A DNA stretch of 64,000 nucleotides, from assembly GCA_934446475.1 (NCBI GenBank), contig CAKSEH010000002.1, positions 1-64,000 on the forward strand, written 5' to 3'. This stretch comes from an uncultured Eubacteriales bacterium (GTDB taxonomy: Bacteria; Bacillota; Clostridia; Oscillospirales; Acutalibacteraceae). This document shows, piece by piece, positions 32,014-41,050 of the stretch. Positions within the stretch are counted from its first letter, which is position 1; every line of letters starts with the position of its first letter. Under the pieces are notes generated by a model, which saw only the letters and a list, made by a program, of their open reading frames with translations, made no database searches and was not told where the DNA came from. A program made the position numbers and the translations under genes.

Positions 32014-33054
32014 TTAAAGCAGGCTCTGCTGAGCCGTATCGTTAAATGAAATTCCGAGATGTTGATATGCCGCTTTGGTAGCACATCTTCCCCTGGGAGT
32101 TCTTGACAAGAATCCTATCTGCATTAAATACGGTTCGTAAACATCTTCGATTGTAACGGCCTCTTCGCCGATCGCAGCGGAAAGTGTCTCAAGACCGACA
32201 GGTCCACCACCGTAATTTTTAATAATTGTTTCAAGCATACGCCTGTCAAAATCATCAAGTCCAAGCTCATCTATTTCAAATCTTGAAAGCGCAGCCTGAG
32301 CCACCTTTTCATTGATAAAGCCTGAATATTCAACCTGAGCAATATCCCTGACTCTTCGCAAAAGGCGGTTAGCTATTCTCGGAGTTCCTCTTGAACGGGA
32401 AGCAATTTCAAGCGCACCGTCATTATCAATATCAACGCCGAGTATTCCGGCAGAGCGCTTGACTATTTCGCTGAGTTCTTCGGGAGTATAGAGTTCAAGC
32501 CTCATAAGAACACCGAAACGGTCTCTGAGAGGCGCTGTAAGCTGACCTGAACGGGTCGTGGCACCGATCAAAGTAAAGTGAGGAACATCCAACCTTATCG
32601 ATCTTGCAGACGGACCTTTACCCAAAATAATATCAAGTGAAAAGTCTTCCATAGCAGGATAAAGTATTTCTTCTATATTCCTTGAAAGACGGTGTATCTC
32701 ATCTATGAACAAAACATCGCCTGAATTAAGCGAGGTAAGTATTGCAACAAGGTCACCCTGCTTTTCTATGGCAGGACCGGATGTTATCCTCAGATTTACC
32801 CCCATCTCCCTTGCGATTATTGCGGAGAGTGTTGTTTTTCCGAGTCCCGGCGGACCGTACAGCAGAACGTGATCAAGAGGTTCGTTTCTGAGTTTTGCGG
32901 CTTTTATGTATATTTTAAGATTATCTTTAACCTTATCTTGGCCCACATATTCATCAAGGGTTTTAGGTCTAAGCGATATTTCATTATCAACATCGTTTGA
33001 TGTATATTCGGGGGTCACGATTCGGTTTTCAAAATCCATTTCCTGTTCAATCAA
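32014..33054 (-). CDS. ruvB: Holliday junction helicase subunit RuvB
   Basis: 346 residues; hexameric AAA+ motor that drives branch migration. Visible are LRPKTLDEYVGQDKVK, Walker A GPPGLGKTT, Walker B LFIDEIHRLSRNIEE, sensor 1 IGATTRSG and the winged-helix end with TPRGR. A TTG start at 33054 with AGGGGG about 9 bases upstream is used; an internal ATG five codons later is an alternative. It follows ruvA by 3 bases. Confidence 0.96.
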   Translation of the reverse strand: MIEQEMDFENRIVTPEYTSNDVDNEISLRPKTLDEYVGQDKVKDNLKIYIKAAKLRNEPLDHVLLYGPPGLGKTTLSAIIAREMGVNLRITSGPAIEKQGDLVAILTSLNSGDVLFIDEIHRLSRNIEEILYPAMEDFSLDIILGKGPSARSIRLDVPHFTLIGATTRSGQLTAPLRDRFGVLMRLELYTPEELSEIVKRSAGILGVDIDNDGALEIASRSRGTPRIANRLLRRVRDIAQVEYSGFINEKVAQAALSRFEIDELGLDDFDRRMLETIIKNYGGGPVGLETLSAAIGEEAVTIEDVYEPYLMQIGFLSRTPRGRCATKAAYQHLGISFNDTAQQSLL

Positions 33055-33057
33055 GTT

Positions 33058-33663
33058 TTATATCCCCCTTGACAGTGATCTGAGCGCCTGTTTAATCAGG
33101 CTGTCAACAGTAAGTTCAGGATCCAATTTCCCTACTGCAAGCGAAGCTTCGCTCTGTGAATAGCCGAGTGAAACAAGCGCTTCTATCGCTTCCTTAGTTG
33201 CGGGAGCGGCAGTTGCATTCCCGACCGCCTTTATATTTCCTATATTTTCCTCTTCCGTAATAGAACCTACTTTATCTTTTAATTCAAGAACAATTCGCTG
33301 AGCAAGCTTAAGTCCGACACCGGAAGCGGCAGTAAGAGATTTAGAATCGCCGCTTGCAATATACAAAAGCACCTGTTCGGGAGAAAATTCCGAAAGAACG
33401 GCAAGCCCTATCTTTGAACCTACTCCGCTTACCGAAGTTATAAGTTTAAAAGCGGATAATTCCGCAGAAGTGGCAAATCCGAAAAGATCGAGCGCATCTT
33501 CTCTTACCGAAAGATATGTATATAAAAATACATTGCTTCCGATTTCTCCGAGCGAATAAAATGCATTCTTTGTTATGAAGCATTTAAATCCGACCCCGCC
33601 GCACTCTATAACAGCGTATGAAATATCTTTATAAATAAGTTTTCCGTTTAATGAGGCGATCAT
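33058..33663 (-). CDS. ruvA: Holliday junction helicase subunit RuvA
   Basis: 201 residues, normal length. It binds four-way junctions and loads RuvB. The OB domain starts MIASLNGKLIYKD, the helix-hairpin-helix segments are TSVSGVGSKIGLAVL and ASGVGLKLAQRIVLELKDK, and the C-terminal UBA-like domain EAIEALVSLGYSQSEASLAV contacts RuvB. The ATG abuts the ruvC stop. Confidence 0.96.
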   Translation of the reverse strand: MIASLNGKLIYKDISYAVIECGGVGFKCFITKNAFYSLGEIGSNVFLYTYLSVREDALDLFGFATSAELSAFKLITSVSGVGSKIGLAVLSEFSPEQVLLYIASGDSKSLTAASGVGLKLAQRIVLELKDKVGSITEEENIGNIKAVGNATAAPATKEAIEALVSLGYSQSEASLAVGKLDPELTVDSLIKQALRSLSRGI

Positions 33664-34167
33664 TTATATTATACCCTCCGAAAGTTTGCTGTAAAGATTT
33701 CCCTGACAGTGACCGTGGCATACGGCAAGCGCAAGGGCATCGGCAGTATCGTCCGGCTTAGGCACAGATTTGAGATTTAAAAAACTTTTAATCATTTCCA
33801 TAACCTGGCGTTTTTCCGCCTTGCCGTATCCCGTTATTGACTGTTTTACCTGAAGCGGAGTATATTCAAATATTTTTACTCCGTTTTGTTTTGCAGAAAG
33901 CAGTATAACTCCTCTTGCCTGCGCCACATCAATTGCAGTTGTTGTATTAGTATTAAAATAAAGTCTTTCAATTGACATTGCATCGGGCGTATAGCGTTTA
34001 ATGAGTGTGTTCATATCGGTGTAAATATCGTCAAGCCTTGACGGAAACGGTGCGCCGGAGCTCGTTGTTATTGCACCGTATCCGACGGTTTTAAAATTAT
34101 ATCCGTCACAGTCAACAACGCCGTATCCTACTATTGCATACCCGGGATCGATTCCGATAATACGCAC
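33664..34167 (-). CDS. ruvC: Holliday junction resolvase RuvC
   Basis: 167 residues, typical for RuvC. Catalytic acidic residues are in IIGIDPGYAIVGYGVVD (Asp near the N-terminus), SIERLYFNTNT and KPDDTADALALAVCHG. A GTG start at 34167 is chosen: it gives the family N-terminus and has GGGAGG 11 bases upstream; the longer ORF to 34209 adds a non-homologous extension. First gene of the ruvCAB order. Confidence 0.93.
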   Translation of the reverse strand: MRIIGIDPGYAIVGYGVVDCDGYNFKTVGYGAITTSSGAPFPSRLDDIYTDMNTLIKRYTPDAMSIERLYFNTNTTTAIDVAQARGVILLSAKQNGVKIFEYTPLQVKQSITGYGKAEKRQVMEMIKSFLNLKSVPKPDDTADALALAVCHGHCQGNLYSKLSEGII

Positions 34168-34475
34168 TTTTAATGCCGCCTCCCTATTAAAGCAATCGGT
34201 AAAGAGCAAACACCTTTGCCACCTACCGCATCAAAATGGATGTTTTAGATTATTATAACACAAAACCAAAGAACGAAGAGCTTTGAAGCGGATTTGCCGC
34301 TCGCCGCATCCAAATGCGACGGTTTTGTTGTTTCAATGTTCTCAAACAAAAACAGTATGTTTTTAAATGCGAATGCATTTAAGCGGCGCTCCGCCGCCGG
34401 CAGTTTGAGATTATTATAACACATTATTTAATTTGCGGCAACACTTTTGTTGACTTTAAAATGTTAATAAATATT
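34168..34475. promoter_or_regulatory. Spacer upstream of ruvC with duplicated promoter-like segment
   Basis: No gene seen. The segment AGATTATTATAACACA occurs twice (about 34247-34262 and 34408-34424); on the minus strand each gives the -10 TATAAT. The upstream copy (34413-34418) has TTGCCG at 34436-34441 with 17-bp spacing and is the better promoter for ruvCAB-glmM. Between the copies lie GC-rich palindromic bits (for example GCGGCGCTCCGCCGC near 34384). Confidence 0.45.
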
Positions 34476-34519
34476 AAAAACCGATAAGTCACAACTGTAA
34501 AGTTGACCTATCGGTTTTT
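34476..34519. terminator. Terminator after ligA
   Basis: 11-bp outer stem AAAAACCGATA (34476-34486) with its complement at 34509-34519 and a partly paired inner part (GTCAC..GTTGAC). T-runs both ways; it lies 11 bases after the ligA stop. Confidence 0.8.
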
Positions 34520-34530
34520 AAAGCACAGTT

Positions 34531-36501
34531 TTATAAAATCATTTTTTTAAATTCTTCTTCGTCGATAACCGTAACGCCGAGCGAATTTGCTTTATCAAGC
34601 TTGCTTCCTGCCTCGTCGCCTGCAAGGACATAATCGGTCTTTTTTGAAACCGATGAGGATACTTTACCGCCGAAGCTTTCTATGACAGATGCCGCTGCAG
34701 ACCTCGTGTAAGTCGGTAATGTCCCCGTTAAAACGAAGGTTTTTCCTTCAAATCTTGAATCCGTAACAGTTTTAAGAGATTTCATATTAAGCCCGAAATT
34801 CCGTAGTCTTTCAACCATTTTTTTAGTTTCTGTGAGACTGAAAAATTCATAGGCTGACTTTGCAAGGATATCGCCTATACCGTCAATCTCGGCAAAATCA
34901 TTTTCAGAAGCGTTAAAAATCGAATCCATATCTTTAAAGTGTTCGCAAATCTGTTTTGCAGCCTTACTGCCGATATGCCTTATACCGAATGCAAAAATCA
35001 GTTTTGAAAGGTCGTTTTTCTTTGAGTTTTCAATTGCGTTAATAATATTTGCCGCCGACTTCTCACCTATTCTGTCAAGTTTGCTTATTTTTTCGGCATT
35101 TAACGCATACAAATCAACAATATCACCGACCATACCGCTATCAAGCAGTTGCTCTAAAACAGCGGGTCCTAAGCCTTCAATATCCATTGCGTCCCGTGAT
35201 GTAAAATGGATAAGATGCCTTAAAAGCTGAGCGGGACAATCTGCATTAGTGCATCTGAGCACAGCCTCTCCGTCTTCTTTTTTAACTGGAGAACCGCAGG
35301 ACGGGCAAAATGACGGCATTTTATAAACAGGGCTTCCCTCACGGTGAAGTTTTACACCGAGAACTTCAGGGATAATTTCGCCTGCCTTACGGACAGTTAT
35401 AGTATCCCCTATGGAAATGCCTTTTGAAACAATAAAATCCTCATTATGAAGAACGGCACGACTTACAGTTGTTCCTGCAAGTTCGACAGGGTCAAAAACC
35501 GCAGTCGGAGTGAGTGCTCCCGTCCTTCCTACGTTAACTTCTATATCTCTTAAAACCGTATCTTTTTCTTCGGGCGGATACTTATATGCTACCGCCCATT
35601 TGGGATATTTTGCGGTACTGCCGAGTTCGGTTCTGTAGTTAAGATTATCAACTTTAATTACGGCGCCGTCGATATCAAACGGGAGATTGCCTCTCATCCG
35701 ACCTATTCTTTTGACCTCTTCTATTGCAAGAGTAATGTTTTCACACATTTTATAGGTTGGCAAGACGCTGAAACCGAGATTTTTTAAGAAATCGAGCGAC
35801 TCGATATGAGATGTGAAAGTTTTTCCTTCGATTCTTTGAACATTGAAAACAAATATATCAAGTTCTCTCTTTGCCGTTACCTGCGGATTCTTTTGCCGAA
35901 GCGAACCTGCGGCGGCGTTTCTCGGGTTTTTGGCAGGAGTCTCCCCCATCAGTTCCTGTCGGTCTATAAGCTTATAAAAGCTTTCTCTCGACATATAGAC
36001 TTCGCCTCTGACTTCCAAAAATCCGTCAAAATCTATAGATTTCGGCACAGTGCGGATTTTCAGTGCATTAGCCGTTATATCTTCGCCTGTTGTGCCGTCG
36101 CCCCTTGTTGATGCTCTTACCAATTTGCCGTTTTCGTATTCAAGTGAAACCGAGAGACCGTCAATTTTAGGCTCAACCGAAAAGCAGGTCTTTTTCATAT
36201 CGATTTTTTCCGCAAAGGCTTCAAGCTCGTTAAAGCTAAATACATCCTGAAGGCTTTCCATTTTAACGGCGTGCTCGACCGTAGAAAAAAGTCTGAGAGC
36301 TTCTCCGCCTACCTTTTGAGTCGGCGAATCGGGTGTTATGAGTTCGGGATATTCGCTTTCTATGCTTTTAAGTTCACGCATAAGCGCATCATACTCAAAG
36401 TCCTCTATTTCTGGATCATCCTGATTATAGTAGAGATTGTTATGATATTTTATAATTTTGGTAAGCTCTTTTGCTTTCTTTTTTGCTTTGGAAAATTCCA
36501 T
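34531..36501 (-). CDS. ligA: NAD-dependent DNA ligase LigA
   Basis: 656 residues. The Ia/adenylation domain has the nucleotide site CFSVEPKIDGLSVSLEY (Lys of KIDG is adenylated); an OB fold follows, then the four-cysteine zinc finger CPSCGSPV...CTNADCPAQ, helix-hairpin-helix repeats (LDRIGEKSAANII, IDGIGDILAKS) and a C-terminal BRCT domain (FEGKTFVLTGTLPTYTRSAA). Complete and canonical; essential for replication and repair. Confidence 0.97.
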   Translation of the reverse strand: MEFSKAKKKAKELTKIIKYHNNLYYNQDDPEIEDFEYDALMRELKSIESEYPELITPDSPTQKVGGEALRLFSTVEHAVKMESLQDVFSFNELEAFAEKIDMKKTCFSVEPKIDGLSVSLEYENGKLVRASTRGDGTTGEDITANALKIRTVPKSIDFDGFLEVRGEVYMSRESFYKLIDRQELMGETPAKNPRNAAAGSLRQKNPQVTAKRELDIFVFNVQRIEGKTFTSHIESLDFLKNLGFSVLPTYKMCENITLAIEEVKRIGRMRGNLPFDIDGAVIKVDNLNYRTELGSTAKYPKWAVAYKYPPEEKDTVLRDIEVNVGRTGALTPTAVFDPVELAGTTVSRAVLHNEDFIVSKGISIGDTITVRKAGEIIPEVLGVKLHREGSPVYKMPSFCPSCGSPVKKEDGEAVLRCTNADCPAQLLRHLIHFTSRDAMDIEGLGPAVLEQLLDSGMVGDIVDLYALNAEKISKLDRIGEKSAANIINAIENSKKNDLSKLIFAFGIRHIGSKAAKQICEHFKDMDSIFNASENDFAEIDGIGDILAKSAYEFFSLTETKKMVERLRNFGLNMKSLKTVTDSRFEGKTFVLTGTLPTYTRSAAASVIESFGGKVSSSVSKKTDYVLAGDEAGSKLDKANSLGVTVIDEEEFKKMIL

Positions 36502-36516
36502 TTTAATATTCTCCGT

Positions 36517-37206
36517 TCATTCAAGGTCTGCATAGTTAAATATTGTGTCAGCAATATCGTCACCCGGATGTTCCTCAACATTTGTAAAGGAATCGGGGAC
36601 TTTGCCGACTATAACGGTTTGTGCTGCAACAGCCGTTGTTGACACCGAAAAACCTTTTGTTTTACCGAGCATAAGTATATTGGCTGAAATATCGATTTTA
36701 ACAAGAATTCGATGCAAGACCTGATTAAGCCCCGCATCGGCAAATTCGTTTTTAAAGTCAACGGTTGCCGTTTCCGTCATTTGCATCTTAAAATCTATAT
36801 CAGGTCCGAGTCCCACGGTATATTCACTTGATATAAAGGAACCGAGCGGTATACTGATAGTATACCTGCTTTTTTCGGCAATAAGCCTCATAATTTCATT
36901 TGAAATCTCGCTCTTAAAAAGATTTAACTGTTTAATATCTATTTCTATACCTGTTATATTATTGTTTTCGTCTCTGCTGATTTTTGAAATGCCGTCGTAT
37001 GTAATTTTTTCACGGTTTAAAACATTGACCACAGCCTGGTTCGCCGAGGATAGCATAATGGTTTCGGCCTGAGAACGGGCATAAACAAAGACAAGCGAAC
37101 GTGCCTTGATAAAAATTGAAATACAAATTATTGAAAGCGTCAGCAAAAGCGCTGTCCAAGTAACAATAATCCTTTTAATAACCTTTTTTCTTATTTTCAA
37201 AATCAC
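36517..37206 (-). CDS. yunB: Sporulation protein YunB
   Basis: 229 residues with one N-terminal membrane helix (IIVTWTALLLTLSIICISIFIKA) and an extracellular domain of the YunB family (ARSQAETIMLSSANQAVVNVL, ISIPLGSFISSEYTVGLGPDI, ILMLGKTKGFSVSTTAVAAQTVIVG). In B. subtilis yunB is a sigma-E-dependent gene needed for efficient spore formation. It lies 15 bases before ligA on the same strand. Confidence 0.85.
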   Translation of the reverse strand: MILKIRKKVIKRIIVTWTALLLTLSIICISIFIKARSLVFVYARSQAETIMLSSANQAVVNVLNREKITYDGISKISRDENNNITGIEIDIKQLNLFKSEISNEIMRLIAEKSRYTISIPLGSFISSEYTVGLGPDIDFKMQMTETATVDFKNEFADAGLNQVLHRILVKIDISANILMLGKTKGFSVSTTAVAAQTVIVGKVPDSFTNVEEHPGDDIADTIFNYADLE

Positions 37207-37301
37207 ACCTTCTTCCGCATTACATTCTACGGAAAAAGGGCAAAACAGTTAAAAATTCATTCCACAGCGTTAATTTTAACACAAAGTTATAATTTATTCA
37301 A

Positions 37302-37346
37302 GAAAAAAGGACCGACAGTGCCTGCAAACAGCAAACTGCCGATCCT
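37302..37346 (-). terminator. Terminator of the nucleoside transporter operon
   Basis: 12-pair stem with two G-T pairs (37308-37319 with 37335-37346), 15-base loop, followed on the minus strand by TTTTTTCTTG. Directly after the nupQ stop. Confidence 0.8.
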
Positions 37347-37354
37347 GTTAAAAA

Positions 37355-38335
37355 TTATCTTTCTTCCCTGAAGTAAGGGAGTCCGAGTGATGCCGGAGGT
37401 TGATTTTCTTTCTTTTTTCTTATGCTGACCGCTATCAAGACCAAAATGGTGACAACATACGGGAGCATCTGAATGAGCGGTATAAATTTCATCGGCACAT
37501 TGATATAGTTAAAGAGAATATAAAGTGCGCCGAACAAATAGCTTCCTGCAATTGCCACAATAGGCTTCCAAGTGGCAAATATAACTATTGCTATTGCGAG
37601 CCATCCTCTGTCTCCGAAGCCGTTGTTTGACCAAATACCGTTTGAATAATCCATTATGAAGAATAAGCCGCCCAATCCTGCGATCATACCGCCGATACAG
37701 GTTGAAAAATATTTATACTTTGTAACATTTATACCTGCTGCGTCTGCTGTGGCGGGATTCTCACCTACCGCTCTTAAATAAAGGCCTTTTCTTGTTCTCT
37801 TAAGGAAAATTCCCGATATTATTGCAACAATTACCGCAAGATATACCAAAAATCCGTATGAAAAGAAAAGTTGACCTAAACTTCCCATATCGTTTGCAAA
37901 AGGCAATGTTGTTTTAAATGCCTTTGCAATTTTTACGAGAGCAAGGTAAGGAACATCGCTTTTTACTATTTTTATAAGCGAGCCGCCGAAAAAGTTTCCG
38001 AGTCCTACACCGAATGTAGTTATAGCAAGACCCGTAACATTCTGATTGGCTCTTAAAGTAACCGTTAAAAAACAATATATAAGCGAAACGATAAGCGAGC
38101 CTAACAGGCAGGAAACAAGCGGAATAAGTATTGCAAGGAAAGTGTTGATTTCTCCGGCATTGGTCTGATAAAAAAATCCGCCTATTACGCTTGAAATTGC
38201 ACCTACATACATAATTCCAGGTATACCGAGGTTAAGGTTACCCGACTTTTCGGTTATAATTTCGCCTGTAGCACCGAAAAGAAGCGGAGTTCCCAAAAGG
38301 ATTGCTCTTTGAATAAACTGAATAACCGATTCCAT
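37355..38335 (-). CDS. nupQ: Nucleoside ABC transporter permease (NupQ/YufQ type)
   Basis: 326 residues, about eight to ten hydrophobic segments, BPD_transp_2 family. It starts with FIQRAILLGTPLLFGATGEIITEKSGNLNLGIPGIMYVGA and contains the coupling sequence TRKGLYLRAVGENPATADAAGINVTKYK. Second permease of a BMP-type importer; encoded 3 bases after nupP. The context (xpt, purine riboswitch) suggests purine nucleosides as substrate. Confidence 0.87.
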   Translation of the reverse strand: MESVIQFIQRAILLGTPLLFGATGEIITEKSGNLNLGIPGIMYVGAISSVIGGFFYQTNAGEINTFLAILIPLVSCLLGSLIVSLIYCFLTVTLRANQNVTGLAITTFGVGLGNFFGGSLIKIVKSDVPYLALVKIAKAFKTTLPFANDMGSLGQLFFSYGFLVYLAVIVAIISGIFLKRTRKGLYLRAVGENPATADAAGINVTKYKYFSTCIGGMIAGLGGLFFIMDYSNGIWSNNGFGDRGWLAIAIVIFATWKPIVAIAGSYLFGALYILFNYINVPMKFIPLIQMLPYVVTILVLIAVSIRKKKENQPPASLGLPYFREER

Positions 38336-38338
38336 TGC

Positions 38339-39442
38339 TCAGGCCTCCTTTACAGCCGATTTTTTGCGGTGGTTTATATGAACCTGATAGTTGATGAAAA
38401 ACTCGCATCCTATTATAAAGAAGAGTATTATTCCGGTAAGTATATCCGAAAAATCGGTGTTCAATTGGAAACGTGAAGCAACTTCATCGGCTCCCCTCTC
38501 CATAAACACTATAAGAAGCGAAGTGAAAATCATACTTCCCGGATTGAATTTTGCAAGCCAGGATACCATAATAGCCGTAAAGCCTCTGCCGTCCGCAAGA
38601 TTTGCATCTATTGAATGTGAAGATCCGCCTACGAGCAACAGTCCTACAAGTCCGCATAAAGCACCGGAAAGCGCCATTGTGCGAACAACAACTTTCTTAA
38701 CATTGATACCTACATACCGTGCGGTGTTTTCGCTTTCTCCTACGACTGATATTTCATAACCGTGTTTACTGTATTTAAGATAAATATGCATTGCGACAGT
38801 AATAACAAGCACAACAACTATGTTAAGAAGGTAAGGTATACCGAAAAGATTCGGAAGCCAACCGTGGCTTAAAAGTTCCGGACCTACAACATTAGAGCCG
38901 CTTTTATCCGCAATTTTAAGAAAATATTCTATCAACTGCATTGCAACATAGTTCATCATAAGGGTAAAGAGTGTTTCATTTGTTCCCCAGTTTGCTTTAA
39001 ATACAGCCGGCACAACACCCCACAGCATTCCCGCAAGAATAGCCGCAAATATCATTATAACTATAAGAACACCGTCCGAAACCTTGCCGCCTAAATAGAA
39101 CATACACATAGCGGTTGCAAGGCAGCCCATTAAAACCTGTCCCTCGGCGCCGGTATTCCAAAATCGCATTCTGAATGCCGGTGTAACGGCAAGCGAAATG
39201 CAGAGCAAAATTGCTATCGAATGGACGGTAACTAAAGTTCTGCCCTTACCGAATGCACCTTCGAATATTGTTATATAAATAGATATAGGATTATCGCCTG
39301 TGAGCAGGAGGGTTACAACACCACATACTATCAGTGATAAAATTATTGCAATAACACGGACAAGAACGGCATTTTTAACCGGAAAATAATCACGCTTTGT
39401 AACGTGGAATAGGGATTCACGACTGTTGTTTGTTTTACGCAT
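38339..39442 (-). CDS. nupP: Nucleoside ABC transporter permease (NupP/YufP type)
   Basis: 367 residues, polytopic, BPD_transp_2 family. Coupling segment YSKHGYEISVVGESENTARYVGINVKK and NTGAEGQVLMGCLA are visible. The start overlaps the nupO stop by 8 bases. Pairs with NupQ to form the membrane channel of the importer. Confidence 0.87.
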   Translation of the reverse strand: MRKTNNSRESLFHVTKRDYFPVKNAVLVRVIAIILSLIVCGVVTLLLTGDNPISIYITIFEGAFGKGRTLVTVHSIAILLCISLAVTPAFRMRFWNTGAEGQVLMGCLATAMCMFYLGGKVSDGVLIVIMIFAAILAGMLWGVVPAVFKANWGTNETLFTLMMNYVAMQLIEYFLKIADKSGSNVVGPELLSHGWLPNLFGIPYLLNIVVVLVITVAMHIYLKYSKHGYEISVVGESENTARYVGINVKKVVVRTMALSGALCGLVGLLLVGGSSHSIDANLADGRGFTAIMVSWLAKFNPGSMIFTSLLIVFMERGADEVASRFQLNTDFSDILTGIILFFIIGCEFFINYQVHINHRKKSAVKEA

Positions 39443-40964
39443 TTTGCTCGCCTCCCTGACCTTTGGTCATCAAAAGACCTATCTGTTCCTTGGTTGCCGT
39501 TCTGCCCTCAACGATACCCGTAACTTTGCCTGAACCGATTACCATTATTCGGTCACAAAGCTCTAAAAGCACATCGAGATCCTCTCCGACGAAGATCACA
39601 GCGACGCCCTTCTGTTTTTGCTCGTTTAAAAGATTATATATAGTATATGAAGAGTTAATGTCGAGACCTCTCACCGGGTATGCCGCCATAAGTACAGTGG
39701 GCGCAGCGGCGATCTCTCTGCCGACAAGGACTTTCTGCACGTTTCCGCCCGAAAGCCTCCTTACCGGTGTGTTTGCACTCGGGGTAACAACTTCAAGCTG
39801 TTCGATTATCTTTGCGGCAAGATCCTTAGGCCCCTTTCTTTCAAGAAATACCGATTTACCTTTGCGGTAACTTCTGAGCATCATATTATCTATAATGTCC
39901 ATATTGCCGACAAGTCCCATACCGAGCCTGTCCTCAGGAACAAACGAAAGTCTCACACCGAGCTCACGAATTTCCATCGGAGTCTTGTCTCTGAGATTTT
40001 CAACCTTCCCGGTTTTCGGATCATTATAGGTTATCTTGCCCGACTGCAGATGCTGAAGACCTGCGATAGCTTCAAGCAGTTCTCTTTGACCGCTTCCCGC
40101 AATGCCTGCAATGCCGAGAATTTCTCCCGATTTTGCTGTAAATGAAATATCGTCAAGCAGTTTTATACCGTCACGGTTTATACAGTCTATATGTTCAACC
40201 TCAAGCCTGTCCTTCGGGTCTACGGGTTCGGTCCGTTCGATGTTGAGGCTTATTTTTTTACCTACCATCATTTCGGTAAGTTCAGCCTCGTTTGTTTCCG
40301 CTGTATTTACCGTATCAACATATTCTCCTCTGCGAAGAATGGCAACCCTATCCGAAACGGAAAGAACTTCGTGCATTTTATGTGTTATTATAATTATCGA
40401 TTTGCCGTCGTTTTTCATCTTACGAAGAACGGCAAACAGTTTTTTTGTTTCCTGGGGTGTTAAAACCGCCGTAGGTTCATCGAGAATAAGTATATCTGCT
40501 CCCCTATATAAAACCTTGACTATTTCAACAGTTTGCTTTTCGGATACGGACATAGTATAGACCTTTTTCTTAGGGTCAATCTCAAAACCGTATTTAGAAG
40601 ATATCTGAGCAACTTTTTTCGCTGCCTCATTTAGGTTAAAGCGCCTGCCGTCGTCAAGTCCGAGAACTATATTTTCAGTGGCGTTAAACACATCAACAAG
40701 CTTAAAATGTTGATGTATCATACCTATGCCATACCTAAAAGCATCCTTTGGTGAGTTTATATGCGCAAGTTCACCGTTGACATATATTTCTCCTTCATCG
40801 GGATAATATATACCGGCAATCATATTCATTAAGGTTGTCTTGCCGCTGCCGTTTTCTCCGAGAACTGCAAGTATCTCACCGGCTTTTACGGAAAGATTAA
40901 CGTTTTTATTTGCAATCACTTTACCGAAGCGCTTAGTAACATTTTTCAGTTCGAGTACATTCAA
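39435..40964 (-). CDS. nupO: Nucleoside ABC transporter double ATPase (NupO/YufO type)
   Basis: 509 residues with two fused ABC domains. First: Walker A GENGSGKTT, Q-loop IHQHFKLVD, VSEKQTVEI and LILDEPTAVLTP. Second: a relaxed Walker A GIAGSGQRELLEAIAG, LSGGNVQKVLVGRE and PVRGLD in place of the Walker B catalytic Glu region, so the second site is probably inactive, as is usual for this class. A TTG start at 40964, 7 bases after GGAGG, is preferred over the longer ORF. Confidence 0.9.
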   Translation of the reverse strand: MNVLELKNVTKRFGKVIANKNVNLSVKAGEILAVLGENGSGKTTLMNMIAGIYYPDEGEIYVNGELAHINSPKDAFRYGIGMIHQHFKLVDVFNATENIVLGLDDGRRFNLNEAAKKVAQISSKYGFEIDPKKKVYTMSVSEKQTVEIVKVLYRGADILILDEPTAVLTPQETKKLFAVLRKMKNDGKSIIIITHKMHEVLSVSDRVAILRRGEYVDTVNTAETNEAELTEMMVGKKISLNIERTEPVDPKDRLEVEHIDCINRDGIKLLDDISFTAKSGEILGIAGIAGSGQRELLEAIAGLQHLQSGKITYNDPKTGKVENLRDKTPMEIRELGVRLSFVPEDRLGMGLVGNMDIIDNMMLRSYRKGKSVFLERKGPKDLAAKIIEQLEVVTPSANTPVRRLSGGNVQKVLVGREIAAAPTVLMAAYPVRGLDINSSYTIYNLLNEQKQKGVAVIFVGEDLDVLLELCDRIMVIGSGKVTGIVEGRTATKEQIGLLMTKGQGGEQNA

Positions 40965-40992
40965 GTGGAAACCTCCAATATAGAGAAAATCA

Positions 40993-41020
40993 CACAAGGG
41001 GGCTTGATCAAAAGCCCCCT
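40993..41020 (-). other. Intercistronic hairpin between bmp and nupO
   Basis: Perfect 11-bp stem CAAGGGGGCTT (40993-41003) with its complement at 41010-41020 and a 6-base loop. There is no T-run after it on the minus strand; it probably stabilises the binding-protein message or partly terminates. Confidence 0.6.
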
Positions 41021-41050
41021 TGATATAGGTTAAAGCCTATAATTAGCTTA

